Shown piece after piece: positions 43,995 through 53,104 of a DNA stretch of 64,000 nucleotides. The notes beneath the pieces were generated by a model. The model saw only the letters and a program-made list of their open reading frames with translations. It had not been told where the DNA came from and ran no database searches. Source of the DNA: Oscillospiraceae bacterium (GTDB taxonomy: Bacteria > Bacillota > Clostridia > Oscillospirales > Ruminococcaceae); NCBI GenBank assembly GCA_017847835.1, contig JAGASH010000008.1:186001-250000 (forward strand). The letters run 5' to 3'. A program made the position numbers and the translations under genes. The number at the start of each line of letters is the position of its first letter. Positions within the stretch are counted from its first letter, which is position 1.

Positions 43995-46694
43995 TTATTT
44001 CTTATTCTTAGACTTTTTCGCAGCTCTTTTCTCGGAGCGGTAAGGCACGTTTGCACCTGCATTGGGCGCGTCGGGCTTCATAATCTGCTCGCGCTGAGGG
44101 GGAGCCTGAATGCGAACGGGAATTGTGAGGACGAGCTTTACGGTTTCCTCGCGAATAGCGGCAATCATCTCGTCGAACATATTGAAGCCCTCGAAGCGGT
44201 ATTCCTCGACGGGGTTTCTCTGAGCGTAGCCGCGCAGACCGATACCGTTTTTGAGCTCTTCCATTGCGTCGATGTGGTCCATCCAGTACTTATCGACGGT
44301 TTTGAGCAGGCACACGCGCTCAACCTCGCGCATATTTTCCGAGCCCATATCCTCTTCTCTCACTCTGTAAATCATATTTCCGCGGTCCTGAATGAACTTG
44401 ATGATATCCTTCTGAGTGAGGTTGTTGAGCTCCTCTGTGGTATAGCGCAAATCTGTTTCGAGAACGAAAAGATTGAGGAAATGCGCGCGCAGACCGTCAA
44501 GGTTCCAGTTATCCGCAACATCGTCCGAGCAGTAGGTCTTGACGTTTTCCTCGATATCCTGATTCATCATCTGGATAACATTTTCGCGGATATCCTCGCC
44601 GTCGAGAACCTTTCTTCTCTGCGTGTAAATGGTTTCGCGCATCTGCGACATAACATCGTCATAATCGAGAACGTGTTTACGCATAGCGAAGTTGTTGCCC
44701 TCGATTTTCATCTGAGCGCTCTCGATTGCGCGCGAGAGGAAACCTGCCGCAATCGGCACATCCTCGTCGAAATTCATTGTTTCCATAAGGCGCTGAACCT
44801 TTTCACCGCCGAACAATCTCATCAAATCGTCTTCCATTGAGATGAAGAAGCAGCTTTCGCCGGGGTCACCCTGACGACCTGCACGACCGCGGAGCTGGTT
44901 ATCGATACGTCTTGACTCGTGGCGCTCTGTACCGATGATATAAAGACCGCCTGCTTCACGGACTTCGTTTGCCTCGGGAGCGATTTTTTCCTCGTATTTC
45001 TTGTTGAGCTCCTGATATTTTTCTCTTGCCGCGATGATTTCCTCATCGTCTGTTTCGGCAAAGCCGGTTGCCTCCTGAATAAGCTGCTCGGAGTAGCCGA
45101 GTTTTCTCATTTCAGCGAGCGCGAGATACTCCGCGTTACCGCCGAGCTTGATATCGGTACCGCGTCCCGCCATATTCGTAGCGATAGTGACAGCGCCCTT
45201 TTTGCCTGCCTGAGCGACGATTTCCGCCTCACGCTCGTGATTTTTCGCGTTGAGGACCTCGTGCTTTATGCCGCGTGCTTTGAGGAGCTTTGAAAGCTGC
45301 TCGGACTTTTCGATTGTGATAGTGCCGACAAGCACGGGCTGACCTTTTTTGTGGCACTCCTCAACCTGGTCGCAGACCGCGTTGAGCTTGCCCTTGATAT
45401 TCTTGTAAATCTTGTCGTGGTTATCGATACGGATAACGGGCTTGTTTGTGGGGATTTCGATAACGTCGAGCGAGTAAATCTGCCTGAATTCGTCTTCTTC
45501 CGTCATTGCTGTACCCGTCATACCGGAGAGTTTCTTGTACAGTCTGAAGAAATTCTGGAAGGTGATAGTCGCGAGGGTTTTGCTCTCGTGGTTTACCTTA
45601 ACGCCTTCCTTAGCCTCGATTGCCTGATGAAGACCCTGATTATAGCGTCTGCCGAACATCAGACGGCCGGTGAACTCATCGACGATAACAACCTCGTCAC
45701 CCTTTCCTTTTTCGGCGGGACGAACAACATAGTCAACGTCACGCTTCATTACGCCGTTTGCACGGATTGCCTGATTGATGTGGTGAAGAAGCGTGATATT
45801 TTCGGGGTCCATAAGGTTCTCGACGCCGAAATACTTCTCAGCCTTAGCCACGCCGTTAGGGAGAAGGTTGCAGGTTTTAGCCTTTTCGTCGATAAGATAA
45901 TCTCCCTCAAACTTGTCGTCATATTCCTCCGAAGCGTCAACCTCGGTTACGACGTTTTTGGTGAGAGTTTTTGCGAATTTGTCAGCTTTTTCGTACAAAT
46001 CCGAGGACTTGTCGCCGTGACCGGAGATGATAAGGGGAGTTCTTGCCTCATCGATTAAGATAGAGTCAACCTCGTCGACAATCGCGAAATTCGGCTCACG
46101 CTGAACAAGGTCTTTCTTGTAAATGCACATATTGTCGCGCAGATAGTCGAAACCGAGCTCGTTGTTGGTAGCGTAAGTGATATCGCAGGCGTAGGCAGCA
46201 CGGCGCTGGTCGTTGTCGAGCTCGTGGGTGATAAGCCCGACAGTCAATCCGAGGAAGCGGTGAACCTTTGACATCCATTCGCTGTCGCGTTTTGCGAGGT
46301 AGTCGTTGACGGTGACGATGTGGACGCCCTTTCCGGAGAGCGCGTTAAGATAAGCGGGAAGCGTTGCGACGAAGGTTTTACCCTCGCCGGTTCTCATTTC
46401 GGCAATTCTTCCCTGATGAAGAACGATACCGCCGATAATCTGCACGGGATAGTGCTTGATACCGATAACTCTGCTTGACGCTTCTCTGCACACCGCGAAA
46501 GCGTCGGGAAGGATATCGTCGAGCGTTTCGCCGTTTGCGAGTCTTTCCTTGAGGAGAGCGGTCTGGCTTTTCAGCTCCTTGTCGCTCATTGCCTGATATT
46601 TCGGCTCGAGGTCGAGAACGGCTTGTTTTATAGGCTCAATTCTTTTCAGTTCTCTTGACGAATAAGTTCCGAAGATAGATTTAATAATTCCCAT
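43995..46694 (-). CDS. secA: Preprotein translocase ATPase SecA
   Basis: SecA drives Sec-dependent export. Walker A is MRTGEGKT, with VDEVDSILIDEARTPLIISG and MAGRGTDIKLGG further on. ATG 46694 is chosen (899 residues) because AAAGG precedes it and the upstream frame codes for a non-conserved stretch. The C-terminus ends in a Lys-rich tail without the zinc-binding SEC-C motif, so SecB-type binding through that motif is not expected. Confidence 0.97.
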   Translation of the reverse strand: MGIIKSIFGTYSSRELKRIEPIKQAVLDLEPKYQAMSDKELKSQTALLKERLANGETLDDILPDAFAVCREASSRVIGIKHYPVQIIGGIVLHQGRIAEMRTGEGKTFVATLPAYLNALSGKGVHIVTVNDYLAKRDSEWMSKVHRFLGLTVGLITHELDNDQRRAAYACDITYATNNELGFDYLRDNMCIYKKDLVQREPNFAIVDEVDSILIDEARTPLIISGHGDKSSDLYEKADKFAKTLTKNVVTEVDASEEYDDKFEGDYLIDEKAKTCNLLPNGVAKAEKYFGVENLMDPENITLLHHINQAIRANGVMKRDVDYVVRPAEKGKGDEVVIVDEFTGRLMFGRRYNQGLHQAIEAKEGVKVNHESKTLATITFQNFFRLYKKLSGMTGTAMTEEDEFRQIYSLDVIEIPTNKPVIRIDNHDKIYKNIKGKLNAVCDQVEECHKKGQPVLVGTITIEKSEQLSKLLKARGIKHEVLNAKNHEREAEIVAQAGKKGAVTIATNMAGRGTDIKLGGNAEYLALAEMRKLGYSEQLIQEATGFAETDDEEIIAAREKYQELNKKYEEKIAPEANEVREAGGLYIIGTERHESRRIDNQLRGRAGRQGDPGESCFFISMEDDLMRLFGGEKVQRLMETMNFDEDVPIAAGFLSRAIESAQMKIEGNNFAMRKHVLDYDDVMSQMRETIYTQRRKVLDGEDIRENVIQMMNQDIEENVKTYCSDDVADNWNLDGLRAHFLNLFVLETDLRYTTEELNNLTQKDIIKFIQDRGNMIYRVREEDMGSENMREVERVCLLKTVDKYWMDHIDAMEELKNGIGLRGYAQRNPVEEYRFEGFNMFDEMIAAIREETVKLVLTIPVRIQAPPQREQIMKPDAPNAGANVPYRSEKRAAKKSKNKK

Positions 46695-46755
46695 TATTTT
46701 TGCCTTTCTTTTGAAAATGTAACCCTTATTCAAATAATTACAAACATACACATAT

Positions 46756-46784
46756 ATTATACACTATCCGAGGCTTTTTGTCAA
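46756..46784 (-). promoter_or_regulatory. Sigma-A promoter of secA
   Basis: On the minus strand TTGACA, 17 bases, TATAAT. Confidence 0.8.
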
Positions 46785-46863
46785 CAGAATTTTCTTTATA
46801 TTTTCGGGAATAGTACACACATCGGACGATTTTGAAGAACATCGTCCCCGAGGAGGTGAAAAA

Positions 46864-47058
46864 ATGTACCCATATCCCGACAAAAACGATGAAAACAATG
46901 AAAACGACGGCGAACCGCTGATGAACGTATCGAGCGAGCGCGACTGCACGGGCTTAATTCCGGCAAATCCGCAGACCGAGGAGGAGTTTCGCAGCTACGA
47001 GGACGTGTATGACTTCCTTCCGAATGCAGTTCCGCCTCAACCGCGAGAGCGCTCCTAG
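46864..47058 (+). CDS. Small acidic protein of unknown function
   Basis: The gene codes for 64 residues, very acidic, with one Cys in RDCTGLIPA and a YEDVYDFLP segment. GAGGAGGTG 6 bases before the ATG is a strong ribosome site, which supports a real gene despite its size. No family is named with confidence; similar short acidic proteins occur in other Clostridia, as far as I recall. No clear promoter is seen. Confidence 0.55.
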   Translation: MYPYPDKNDENNENDGEPLMNVSSERDCTGLIPANPQTEEEFRSYEDVYDFLPNAVPPQPRERS

Positions 47059-47239
47059 AGCGGTTTTGCGAGATACAAGTCCCGTCGAACCGCATTACAG
47101 CGGCATTTTTCACACAGCAATTGTTGAAAACCGTGTTGAAATCGTTTAAAACGTTTTTGCAAAGCGGATAATCAACAGTTAGCTGTAAATACTAATTTTG
47201 TCAGAAAACACAGTTTTTCCGCGAACAGGAGTGATTGAA

Positions 47240-47503
47240 ATGGCGAAAAACCACAAACGAGCGCTTATTTCCGCAGTTTTTGCTGCGCAAACGACAATTT
47301 TCTGCACGGCTTTCACGGGCTATCTTTTGCGGGAATACGACGGGAAAATCGCGCTTTTCCGTGACTCGAACCCATATCCGCTTGCGGTCTATGATACTCC
47401 CGAGGGGCTTTATCCCGCGGACGAGGAGCTTTTGCGCGAGGGAATACGACTGAAATCCGAGGGCGAGATAACCAGACTTATTGAGGATTTGGATTTGGAG
47501 TAG
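47240..47503 (+). CDS. Small membrane-anchored protein, BofC C-terminal-like
   Basis: The 87 residues comprise one N-terminal membrane helix and a domain reading YLLREYDGKIALFRDSN...LREGIRLKSEGEITRLIEDLDLE. That resembles the C-terminal domain of BofC-type proteins (EY-G-VAVF... EL-LLED) seen in sporulating Clostridia. The start is ATG 47240 after AGGAGTGA. Its role is inferred weakly. Confidence 0.55.
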   Translation: MAKNHKRALISAVFAAQTTIFCTAFTGYLLREYDGKIALFRDSNPYPLAVYDTPEGLYPADEELLREGIRLKSEGEITRLIEDLDLE

Positions 47504-47512
47504 TTTCACAAC

Positions 47513-47536
47513 AAACGCCGATTTTTTCGGCGTTTT
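47513..47536 (+). terminator. Terminator after the small membrane protein gene
   Basis: AAACGCCG / CGGCGTTT stem with a T-rich 7-base loop and following TTGTTTG. Confidence 0.75.
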
Positions 47537-47633
47537 GTTTGTGTGAATTATAGAAATATTGTAAACAAATTGTTAATAAGAAACAATTATTATAAAAGTG
47601 TGTCATAATACCCGCAAAACGCAGATTTGTCCC

Positions 47634-47662
47634 TTGTAAAAGCCTCTGAAATTTTGTATAAT
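47634..47662 (+). promoter_or_regulatory. Sigma-A promoter of the acyltransferase-ACP pair
   Basis: TTGTAA, 17 bases, TATAAT, about 45 bases before the coding start. Confidence 0.75.
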
Positions 47663-47709
47663 AATAGAGGTTGATAATTTGCGGATAATACGCATAGGAA
47701 GTGATTTTT

Positions 47710-48384
47710 TTGAAGAAAGACCCGTCGAAACAGAGCTTTGGCGGCAAGCTTTTTCAAGGACTGATAACCTTTCTGGTTTACATATTCTTCCGACCGAAGA
47801 TTATTTACGCTGACAAAACGCTTAAAAAGCGGCTGAAAAATCAGTCCTGCGTTTTCGTGGCAAACCACACTCACCACTTCGACGGAGCGTTCTGCGGAGC
47901 GGTTTTGCGGAGATACAAGCCGTGGGTGCTGGTGACGAAAAAGTGGTTTGAAAAGAAGAAGGTCGGAAAGCTGATTTCGCTTTGCAGGTGCATTTCGATA
48001 AGCCTTGACGAAGCGGACGGCGAGTGGTTCAAGACAGCCGAAACGATAATAAACCGCGGCGGCTCGCTTATGATTTTCCCTGAGGGAGCGCTGTCAAAGA
48101 GCGGTAAAATCGAGGAATTCAAGCCGGGCGCTGCGCTTCTTTCCGCGAAAAACGGAGTGCCGATTGTGCCGTGCGCGATGTACGGAAAGTATAAGTTTTT
48201 CTTCGGTGAACGAAAGAAATTCTATATCGGAGAGCCGATTGAGAGCAATTGCCCTGCCGATGTCCGTCACAGCAAATACGCGCGGGAGCTGATTGCAAAG
48301 GCAAAAACGGCGGTCGAGGACAATTACGCGCTGCTTGAAAATCGCTATGGAAAAACGGTAAAAAACGGCGAAAAAGCCGACTAA
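47710..48384 (+). CDS. 1-acylglycerol-3-phosphate acyltransferase-like (PlsC family)
   Basis: The HxxxxD motif is seen in NHTHHFDGA and the second motif in IFPEGALSKSG. The N-terminus has a hydrophobic segment for membrane binding. A TTG at 47710 is preferred; GTG at 47701 overlaps the AGGAAGTGA site. Although PlsC is a housekeeping family, this one is followed directly by a dedicated ACP and the ketosynthase cluster, as are the acyltransferases of aryl-polyene clusters. It may move the product onto a lipid. Confidence 0.85.
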   Translation: MKKDPSKQSFGGKLFQGLITFLVYIFFRPKIIYADKTLKKRLKNQSCVFVANHTHHFDGAFCGAVLRRYKPWVLVTKKWFEKKKVGKLISLCRCISISLDEADGEWFKTAETIINRGGSLMIFPEGALSKSGKIEEFKPGAALLSAKNGVPIVPCAMYGKYKFFFGERKKFYIGEPIESNCPADVRHSKYARELIAKAKTAVEDNYALLENRYGKTVKNGEKAD

Positions 48385-48402
48385 TATATGGAGGAATTTA
48401 CT

Positions 48403-48645
48403 ATGACAAACGAAGAAATCTGCGCAAAAATCAAGGCAATGCTGGTTGAAAACCTGAGAATTCCCGAGGACGAGCTGGAAAACGACTCCGAGCTTTTCGG
48501 AGATGATATCGGACTTGACTCCATTGACTCTATCGAGATTATCGCAGGTATCGACAACCTTTTCGGTGTTCAGATGACCGGCGCTGCAAGAGAGAATTTC
48601 CAGACAATCAACACTCTTGCAAAGTTCGTTGAAGAACATATGTAA
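48403..48645 (+). CDS. Acyl carrier protein
   Basis: This 80-residue helical protein has the phosphopantetheine site GLDSIDS and the length of a discrete ACP. ATG 48403 is chosen because GGAGGAA lies just upstream of it. It is likely the carrier of the neighbouring synthase rather than the housekeeping ACP, given its position and the nearby Sfp-type transferase. Confidence 0.9.
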   Translation: MTNEEICAKIKAMLVENLRIPEDELENDSELFGDDIGLDSIDSIEIIAGIDNLFGVQMTGAARENFQTINTLAKFVEEHM

Positions 48646-48657
48646 TTTTGAACTCGA

Positions 48658-48697
48658 TTTGTTTTCCTCTGTTTTCGGGGGAAAACAAATTTTTTTC
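48658..48697 (+). terminator. Terminator after the ACP gene
   Basis: TTTGTTTTCC / GGAAAACAAA, a 10-bp stem with a 12-base loop and seven or more T. The ketosynthase gene is thus probably a separate transcript. The following 48698-48981 is T-rich without a gene; TGT-GATAAT at 48831 could be an extended -10. Confidence 0.8.
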
Positions 48698-48981
48698 ACT
48701 TCGTCAAAATATACAAATTTGCAGTTTTCTGCGCACTTTATCCCAATAAAGCGTAATGCCGTTTTTGAGCATTTTTTGATGTTTTTAGGCGTTTTTTGCG
48801 CAAAAAAATTTCGCTCGGTTTTTGACGTGTGATAATTTTTGTTGAAGTTTCACAAGCGTTTTCAACGTGAACTTTCTCGAGCTGCTTTTGCTGTTGAAAA
48901 CCCTCGGCGAATTGCACAAGGCGACCTTGATGTGAATTTTTGCGTGCGCTTGTTGGATTATTTTTGAATGGAGGCTTTAAG

Positions 48982-51225
48982 ATGAGCAATACTGATAACC
49001 GCCGTGTTGTCGTTACAGGTCTGGGACTTTGCTGCGCGCTCGGCGACAACGTTTCGGAGTGCTGGAACAGCGCAGTAAACGGCATTTCGGGCATAAAGAA
49101 GATTGACACATTCAGCACGGACGACTGCTACGCAAATATCGGTGCTGAGTCGCATATCCCCTCGAAGGAGCTTTCCGACGAGGACTACGACCGCTCTTCG
49201 CTTTTGTGTATAAAGGCTGCGGGAGAGGCTCTCGCGGACGCGGGCTATGAGGTGAACGAGGAAAATTCCGACAAAATCGGCGTAATCATCGGAAACTGCG
49301 TCGGCGGTGCTGCAAGCATTGACGTGTACTATACCGACGAGATGAAAAACGGCGGAGGAAAGTCCTCGGATATCCTCAAAATGACCGCTTCGGCAATTGC
49401 AAACAATGTCGCGAAGCACTATGGGCTGAACGGCGTCACCGCGAATATCGTAAACGCTTGCGCTGCCGGTACAATCAGCCTTTCCTATGCCTGCGACTTA
49501 ATCAGAGCGGGCAAGGCTGACGCTTTCGCTGCGGGCGGCTCGGACAGCTTTACCTCGCTTGCTTTTGCGGGATTTCACGCGCTTCACGCGCTTGACGAGA
49601 ACCCTTGCTCCCCGTTCAACAACAGCCACGGTATCACGCTCGGTGAGGGCGCGGGTGTGCTGATTGTCGAGAGCTATGAGCACGCGAAGGCTCGCGGCGC
49701 TAAGATTTACTGCGAAATTCTCGGCTCGGGCGTGAGCTCGGACGCGCACCACATCACAGCTCCCCGTCCCGACGGAGAAGGGCAGATGCTCGCTATCAAC
49801 AGGGCTATCAAAAAATCGGGGCTTGCTCCTGCGGATATAGATTATATCAACGCTCACGGCACGGGAACCGCGAAAAACGACGAGGCTGAATTCCTCTCGC
49901 TTCACACGATTTTCGACGGAAACGACCACCTCTCCGTAAGCTCCACAAAGTCGATGACTGGTCACTGCCTCGGCGCTGCGGGCTCGATTGAGGCTGTCCT
50001 CACCGTAAAGGCGGTCTGCGAAAACACTGTTCCTCCCACAATCGGCTACACCGAGGAAAATCTCGAAACGCTCAAAGAAAAGGCAGGGAACATCGATTTC
50101 GTTCCCAACACCAAGCGCGAGAAAACCATTAACTACGCGGCTTCAAACTCCTTTGCTTTCGGTGGAAACAACGCTTCTATCGTTTTCGCGAAAGAGCCGC
50201 GCGTTATCCCCGACAACACAAACAAAGAGCGCGTTTTTGTCACGGGTATCGGTGAGATTGCCGGCAAAAACCGCATTGAAATCACCTCTGATGATTATAA
50301 AGAACACGGTATTAAAATGGCGTTCTGGAGAAAGCTCGACAGATTTTCTCAGCTCCAGCTTGTCGGCGGTATGAGAGCGCTTCGTGACGCAGGAATTACC
50401 ATTGACGACAACAACTCTGCGGATATCGGTATCATCATCGGTACTGCGGACGGTCCGCTTACCGAAATCGTCAATTTCCAGAAGAATGTCATCGAGCACG
50501 GCACTGCAAGCGGCTCTGCGTTCTCTTTCCCGAACACCGTTTATAACGCGGCAGGCGGCTATTTCTCGATTTTCGCGGGGATTAAGGGTTACAACGTCAC
50601 CAACGCAAACGGCAATCAGGCGGGACTTCAGAGCGTTTGCTATGCGGCTGATGTCCTCAGAAACGGTGATGAGAGCATTATGGTTGCGGCGGGCGTTGAC
50701 GAGTGCACGGACGTAACCGAGTTCCTTTACGGCAGACTCGGTGTTCTCGACAAGGGCGTTACCCTCGGCGAAGGCTCCGTTTCGCTTATCCTCGAAACCG
50801 AAAAGTCCGCAAATGCTCGCAGCGCGAAGAAATACGCGGAGCTTATCGGCTGGGCAAATGCACACAAGTCGGTTGAATTCGGCAGCGTCAAAGGCTCGGA
50901 GAGCGCGCTTGAAAAGGTTATCCTCGACGCTTGCGAAAACGCGGGAATTAAGCCCGCGGACGTTGATTTAATCAGCGGTTTTGCAAACGGCGACAAGGAA
51001 ACCGACGAGCTTCAGAATTCCGTTTTCGCGAAGCTTTTCGGCGAGGGCAAGACCTATTTTGACGTTAAGGAAGAAATCGGCGAGGCGAGAGCTGCGGCTT
51101 CCGCTAAACAGGCGGCAAAGCTCTCGGAAATCCTCGCGGGGAACAATTCGTATAAGTACGCGCTGGCGGTTTCAGTCGGCTCGGGCGGTCAGTATTCTGC
51201 CGTTGTGTTGAAGAAAGCAGGTTGA
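48982..51225 (+). CDS. Fused beta-ketoacyl synthase and chain-length-factor-like protein
   Basis: The first half (1-405) is an intact FabF-type condensing enzyme: Cys160 in NACAAGT, His292 in NAHGTGT, His328 in MTGHCLGAAG, then FAFGGNN. The second half (about 415-747) has the same fold pattern but no catalytic residues: NGNQAGLQS at the Cys position, GFANGDKETD for the His loop, and GEARAAAS for the second His. That is the KS/CLF pair of type II polyketide synthases joined in one 747-residue chain. Separate subunits are the rule. The start ATG 48982 follows GGAGGC. Confidence 0.88.
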   Translation: MSNTDNRRVVVTGLGLCCALGDNVSECWNSAVNGISGIKKIDTFSTDDCYANIGAESHIPSKELSDEDYDRSSLLCIKAAGEALADAGYEVNEENSDKIGVIIGNCVGGAASIDVYYTDEMKNGGGKSSDILKMTASAIANNVAKHYGLNGVTANIVNACAAGTISLSYACDLIRAGKADAFAAGGSDSFTSLAFAGFHALHALDENPCSPFNNSHGITLGEGAGVLIVESYEHAKARGAKIYCEILGSGVSSDAHHITAPRPDGEGQMLAINRAIKKSGLAPADIDYINAHGTGTAKNDEAEFLSLHTIFDGNDHLSVSSTKSMTGHCLGAAGSIEAVLTVKAVCENTVPPTIGYTEENLETLKEKAGNIDFVPNTKREKTINYAASNSFAFGGNNASIVFAKEPRVIPDNTNKERVFVTGIGEIAGKNRIEITSDDYKEHGIKMAFWRKLDRFSQLQLVGGMRALRDAGITIDDNNSADIGIIIGTADGPLTEIVNFQKNVIEHGTASGSAFSFPNTVYNAAGGYFSIFAGIKGYNVTNANGNQAGLQSVCYAADVLRNGDESIMVAAGVDECTDVTEFLYGRLGVLDKGVTLGEGSVSLILETEKSANARSAKKYAELIGWANAHKSVEFGSVKGSESALEKVILDACENAGIKPADVDLISGFANGDKETDELQNSVFAKLFGEGKTYFDVKEEIGEARAAASAKQAAKLSEILAGNNSYKYALAVSVGSGGQYSAVVLKKAG

Positions 51226-51226
51226 C

Positions 51227-51964
51227 GTGGAAGAAAATAAAGTTGCTCTGGTTACGGGTGCGTCGCGTGGTATCGGTCGCGCTTGTGCAATAAAACTCGC
51301 CGAAAACGGCTATGATGTTTGCGTGAACTACAACTCAAATTCGCAGAAAGCCGAAGAGGTTGTCGCGGAAATTGAGAAAATGGGAAGAAAGGCTATCGCG
51401 GTTCAGGCGGATACTTCGGATTTGAAGGCGGTTCAGAATATGTTCCGCGAGGTCACAAAGACTTTCCGCAGACTTGACGTCCTCGTCAACAACGCGGGTG
51501 TGGTCGATGACGCGTATTTGCTGATGATAAACGAGGACAGCCTCTCGAAGAGCCTCGATATCAACATCAAGGGTTATTTCCACTGCGCGCAGGCTGCTGC
51601 CCTCAAAATGATGAAAACAGGCGGAAAAATCGTCAATATTTCATCGGTAAGCTCGGTTCTCGCGGTCGAGGGACAGGGTGTTTACGCGGCGACAAAGGGC
51701 GCGGTGAATTCTATGACGGCAACTCTCGCAAAGGAGCTTGCTCCGAGAAATATCACCGTAAATGCGGTGGCTCCCGGCTTTATCGAAACCGAGATGATTA
51801 CCGCAATTCCCGAGGACAAGCGCGAGGCTTATCTCAAAGACGTGCCGACGGGACGTTTCGGTACAGCCGATGAAGTAGCTTCTGTTGTCGCTGCACTCTG
51901 CTCGGACGCGTTCGGCTATATGACGGGACAGGTTCTTGTGCTGGACGGCGGACTTAGCCTTTAA
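51227..51964 (+). CDS. 3-oxoacyl-ACP reductase FabG-like, GTG start
   Basis: This short-chain dehydrogenase has 245 residues: TGASRGIGRA for NADPH, VNNAGV, SSVSSVLAVEGQGVYAATKGA with the Ser-Tyr-Lys catalytic set, and GFIETEM. The GTG start lies one base after the ketosynthase stop, so they are probably translationally coupled. It would reduce the beta-keto intermediate of this system. Confidence 0.93.
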   Translation: MEENKVALVTGASRGIGRACAIKLAENGYDVCVNYNSNSQKAEEVVAEIEKMGRKAIAVQADTSDLKAVQNMFREVTKTFRRLDVLVNNAGVVDDAYLLMINEDSLSKSLDINIKGYFHCAQAAALKMMKTGGKIVNISSVSSVLAVEGQGVYAATKGAVNSMTATLAKELAPRNITVNAVAPGFIETEMITAIPEDKREAYLKDVPTGRFGTADEVASVVAALCSDAFGYMTGQVLVLDGGLSL

Positions 51965-51979
51965 TACGGGAGAATTAAA

Positions 51980-52432
51980 ATGATGAATTTACTTGAAATA
52001 AACAAGCGTATCAAGCAGCGCCCGCCTTTTCAGATGATTGAGCGGGTAACCGAGCTTGAACCTAACAAAAGCGCAGTCGGTATCAAAAACGTGTCCGTAA
52101 ACGAGCCTTATTTTGTCGGACATTTCCCCGACGCGCCGATTATGCCGGGAGTTTTGCTCATCGAGAGCGCCGCGCAGCTTTGCAGTCTGGTCATTGCGCC
52201 CGAAAGCGCGGCTTCCGATGAAAACAAGCTCTATGTTCTCCTGAAGGTCAAGGATTTCAAGTTTTTGAAGCCCGTTATCCCCGGAGATACCCTTCAGATT
52301 GCCGTAAACTGCGTTATGGCTAGTGCTGCCGCTTATGAATTTGAAGCGAAAATTTCGGTTGACGGCGTGGTTAAGGCAAAGGGTAGTATGCTGTTTACAT
52401 CAATGGAAAAAAGTGCCGTTTATGGCGAATAA
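51980..52432 (+). CDS. 3-hydroxyacyl-ACP dehydratase, FabZ-like hotdog
   Basis: The 150-residue single hotdog fold has the FabZ motif GHFPDAPIMPGVLLIESAAQL, broken here only as catalytic His in GHFP and the Glu helix IESAAQ. It would remove water to give 2-enoyl-ACP. Two adjacent ATGs exist; the first is 7 bases after GGGAG. With no enoyl reductase nearby, iterative use would leave conjugated double bonds. Confidence 0.9.
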   Translation: MMNLLEINKRIKQRPPFQMIERVTELEPNKSAVGIKNVSVNEPYFVGHFPDAPIMPGVLLIESAAQLCSLVIAPESAASDENKLYVLLKVKDFKFLKPVIPGDTLQIAVNCVMASAAAYEFEAKISVDGVVKAKGSMLFTSMEKSAVYGE

Positions 52433-52444
52433 TCGGAGTTTGAT

Positions 52445-53104
52445 ATGAAAATTGATTTTGCGTCGTGCATTGTCACGGGCGGAAATTTTATGCGTCAGCG
52501 CGTTGAAAGCGCGATGGATTTTTACAGCGCAGAGTGCGTGGACTATTTTCAGATGATTTTGTCCAAGCGAAAAGAGGCTTTTTGTGACAGCGCGTGCGGT
52601 TTTTTGCTGCTTGACGGGCTGCTCCAGAAAAACAAAATCAACCGCTCGGAGCTTGTAATCACGGTTGACAAGCGAAATCGTCCTCACTTTTCGGCGGATA
52701 ATCTCGATTTCAGCATTTCTCACAGCGAGGGCTGCGCGCTTTGCGCTCTTGCTATCGGAAACGGAACCGAGGATATCAGAATAGGCTGTGATGTTCAGCG
52801 CGAGCGCGACTATTCCAAAGAGAAAATGATTGAGCTTTCGCGCGCTTTTATGAACGAAAAGGAGCTTTCCGATTTCGAGAAAAGCGGCTTCAATCCCGAC
52901 AGATTTTTCACTGCCTGGACGCACCGCGAGAGTTATGTCAAGCGCGCAGGCTCGGATATTTTTGACGCGCTCAAAAGTGCAGATTTAAGCGGGGAGTATT
53001 TCCTTGACGGGGTGATTTACGTTTGCGGCGAGAAGTATCGGTATAGTATAAACAGGCCGCAATTGACCGAAGAAGAGCTTGCCGAAATTGAGGAGAACAG
53101 ATGA
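52445..53104 (+). CDS. 4'-phosphopantetheinyl transferase, Sfp type
   Basis: Motifs of the Sfp group are FSISHSEG, IGCDVQRERDY with the metal-binding Asp, and FFTAWTHRESYVKRAG in place of the usual WxxKEAxxK (Lys replaced by Arg). It has 219 residues. It would load phosphopantetheine on the cluster ACP. The stop overlaps the next start by four bases. Confidence 0.9.
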   Translation: MKIDFASCIVTGGNFMRQRVESAMDFYSAECVDYFQMILSKRKEAFCDSACGFLLLDGLLQKNKINRSELVITVDKRNRPHFSADNLDFSISHSEGCALCALAIGNGTEDIRIGCDVQRERDYSKEKMIELSRAFMNEKELSDFEKSGFNPDRFFTAWTHRESYVKRAGSDIFDALKSADLSGEYFLDGVIYVCGEKYRYSINRPQLTEEELAEIEENR

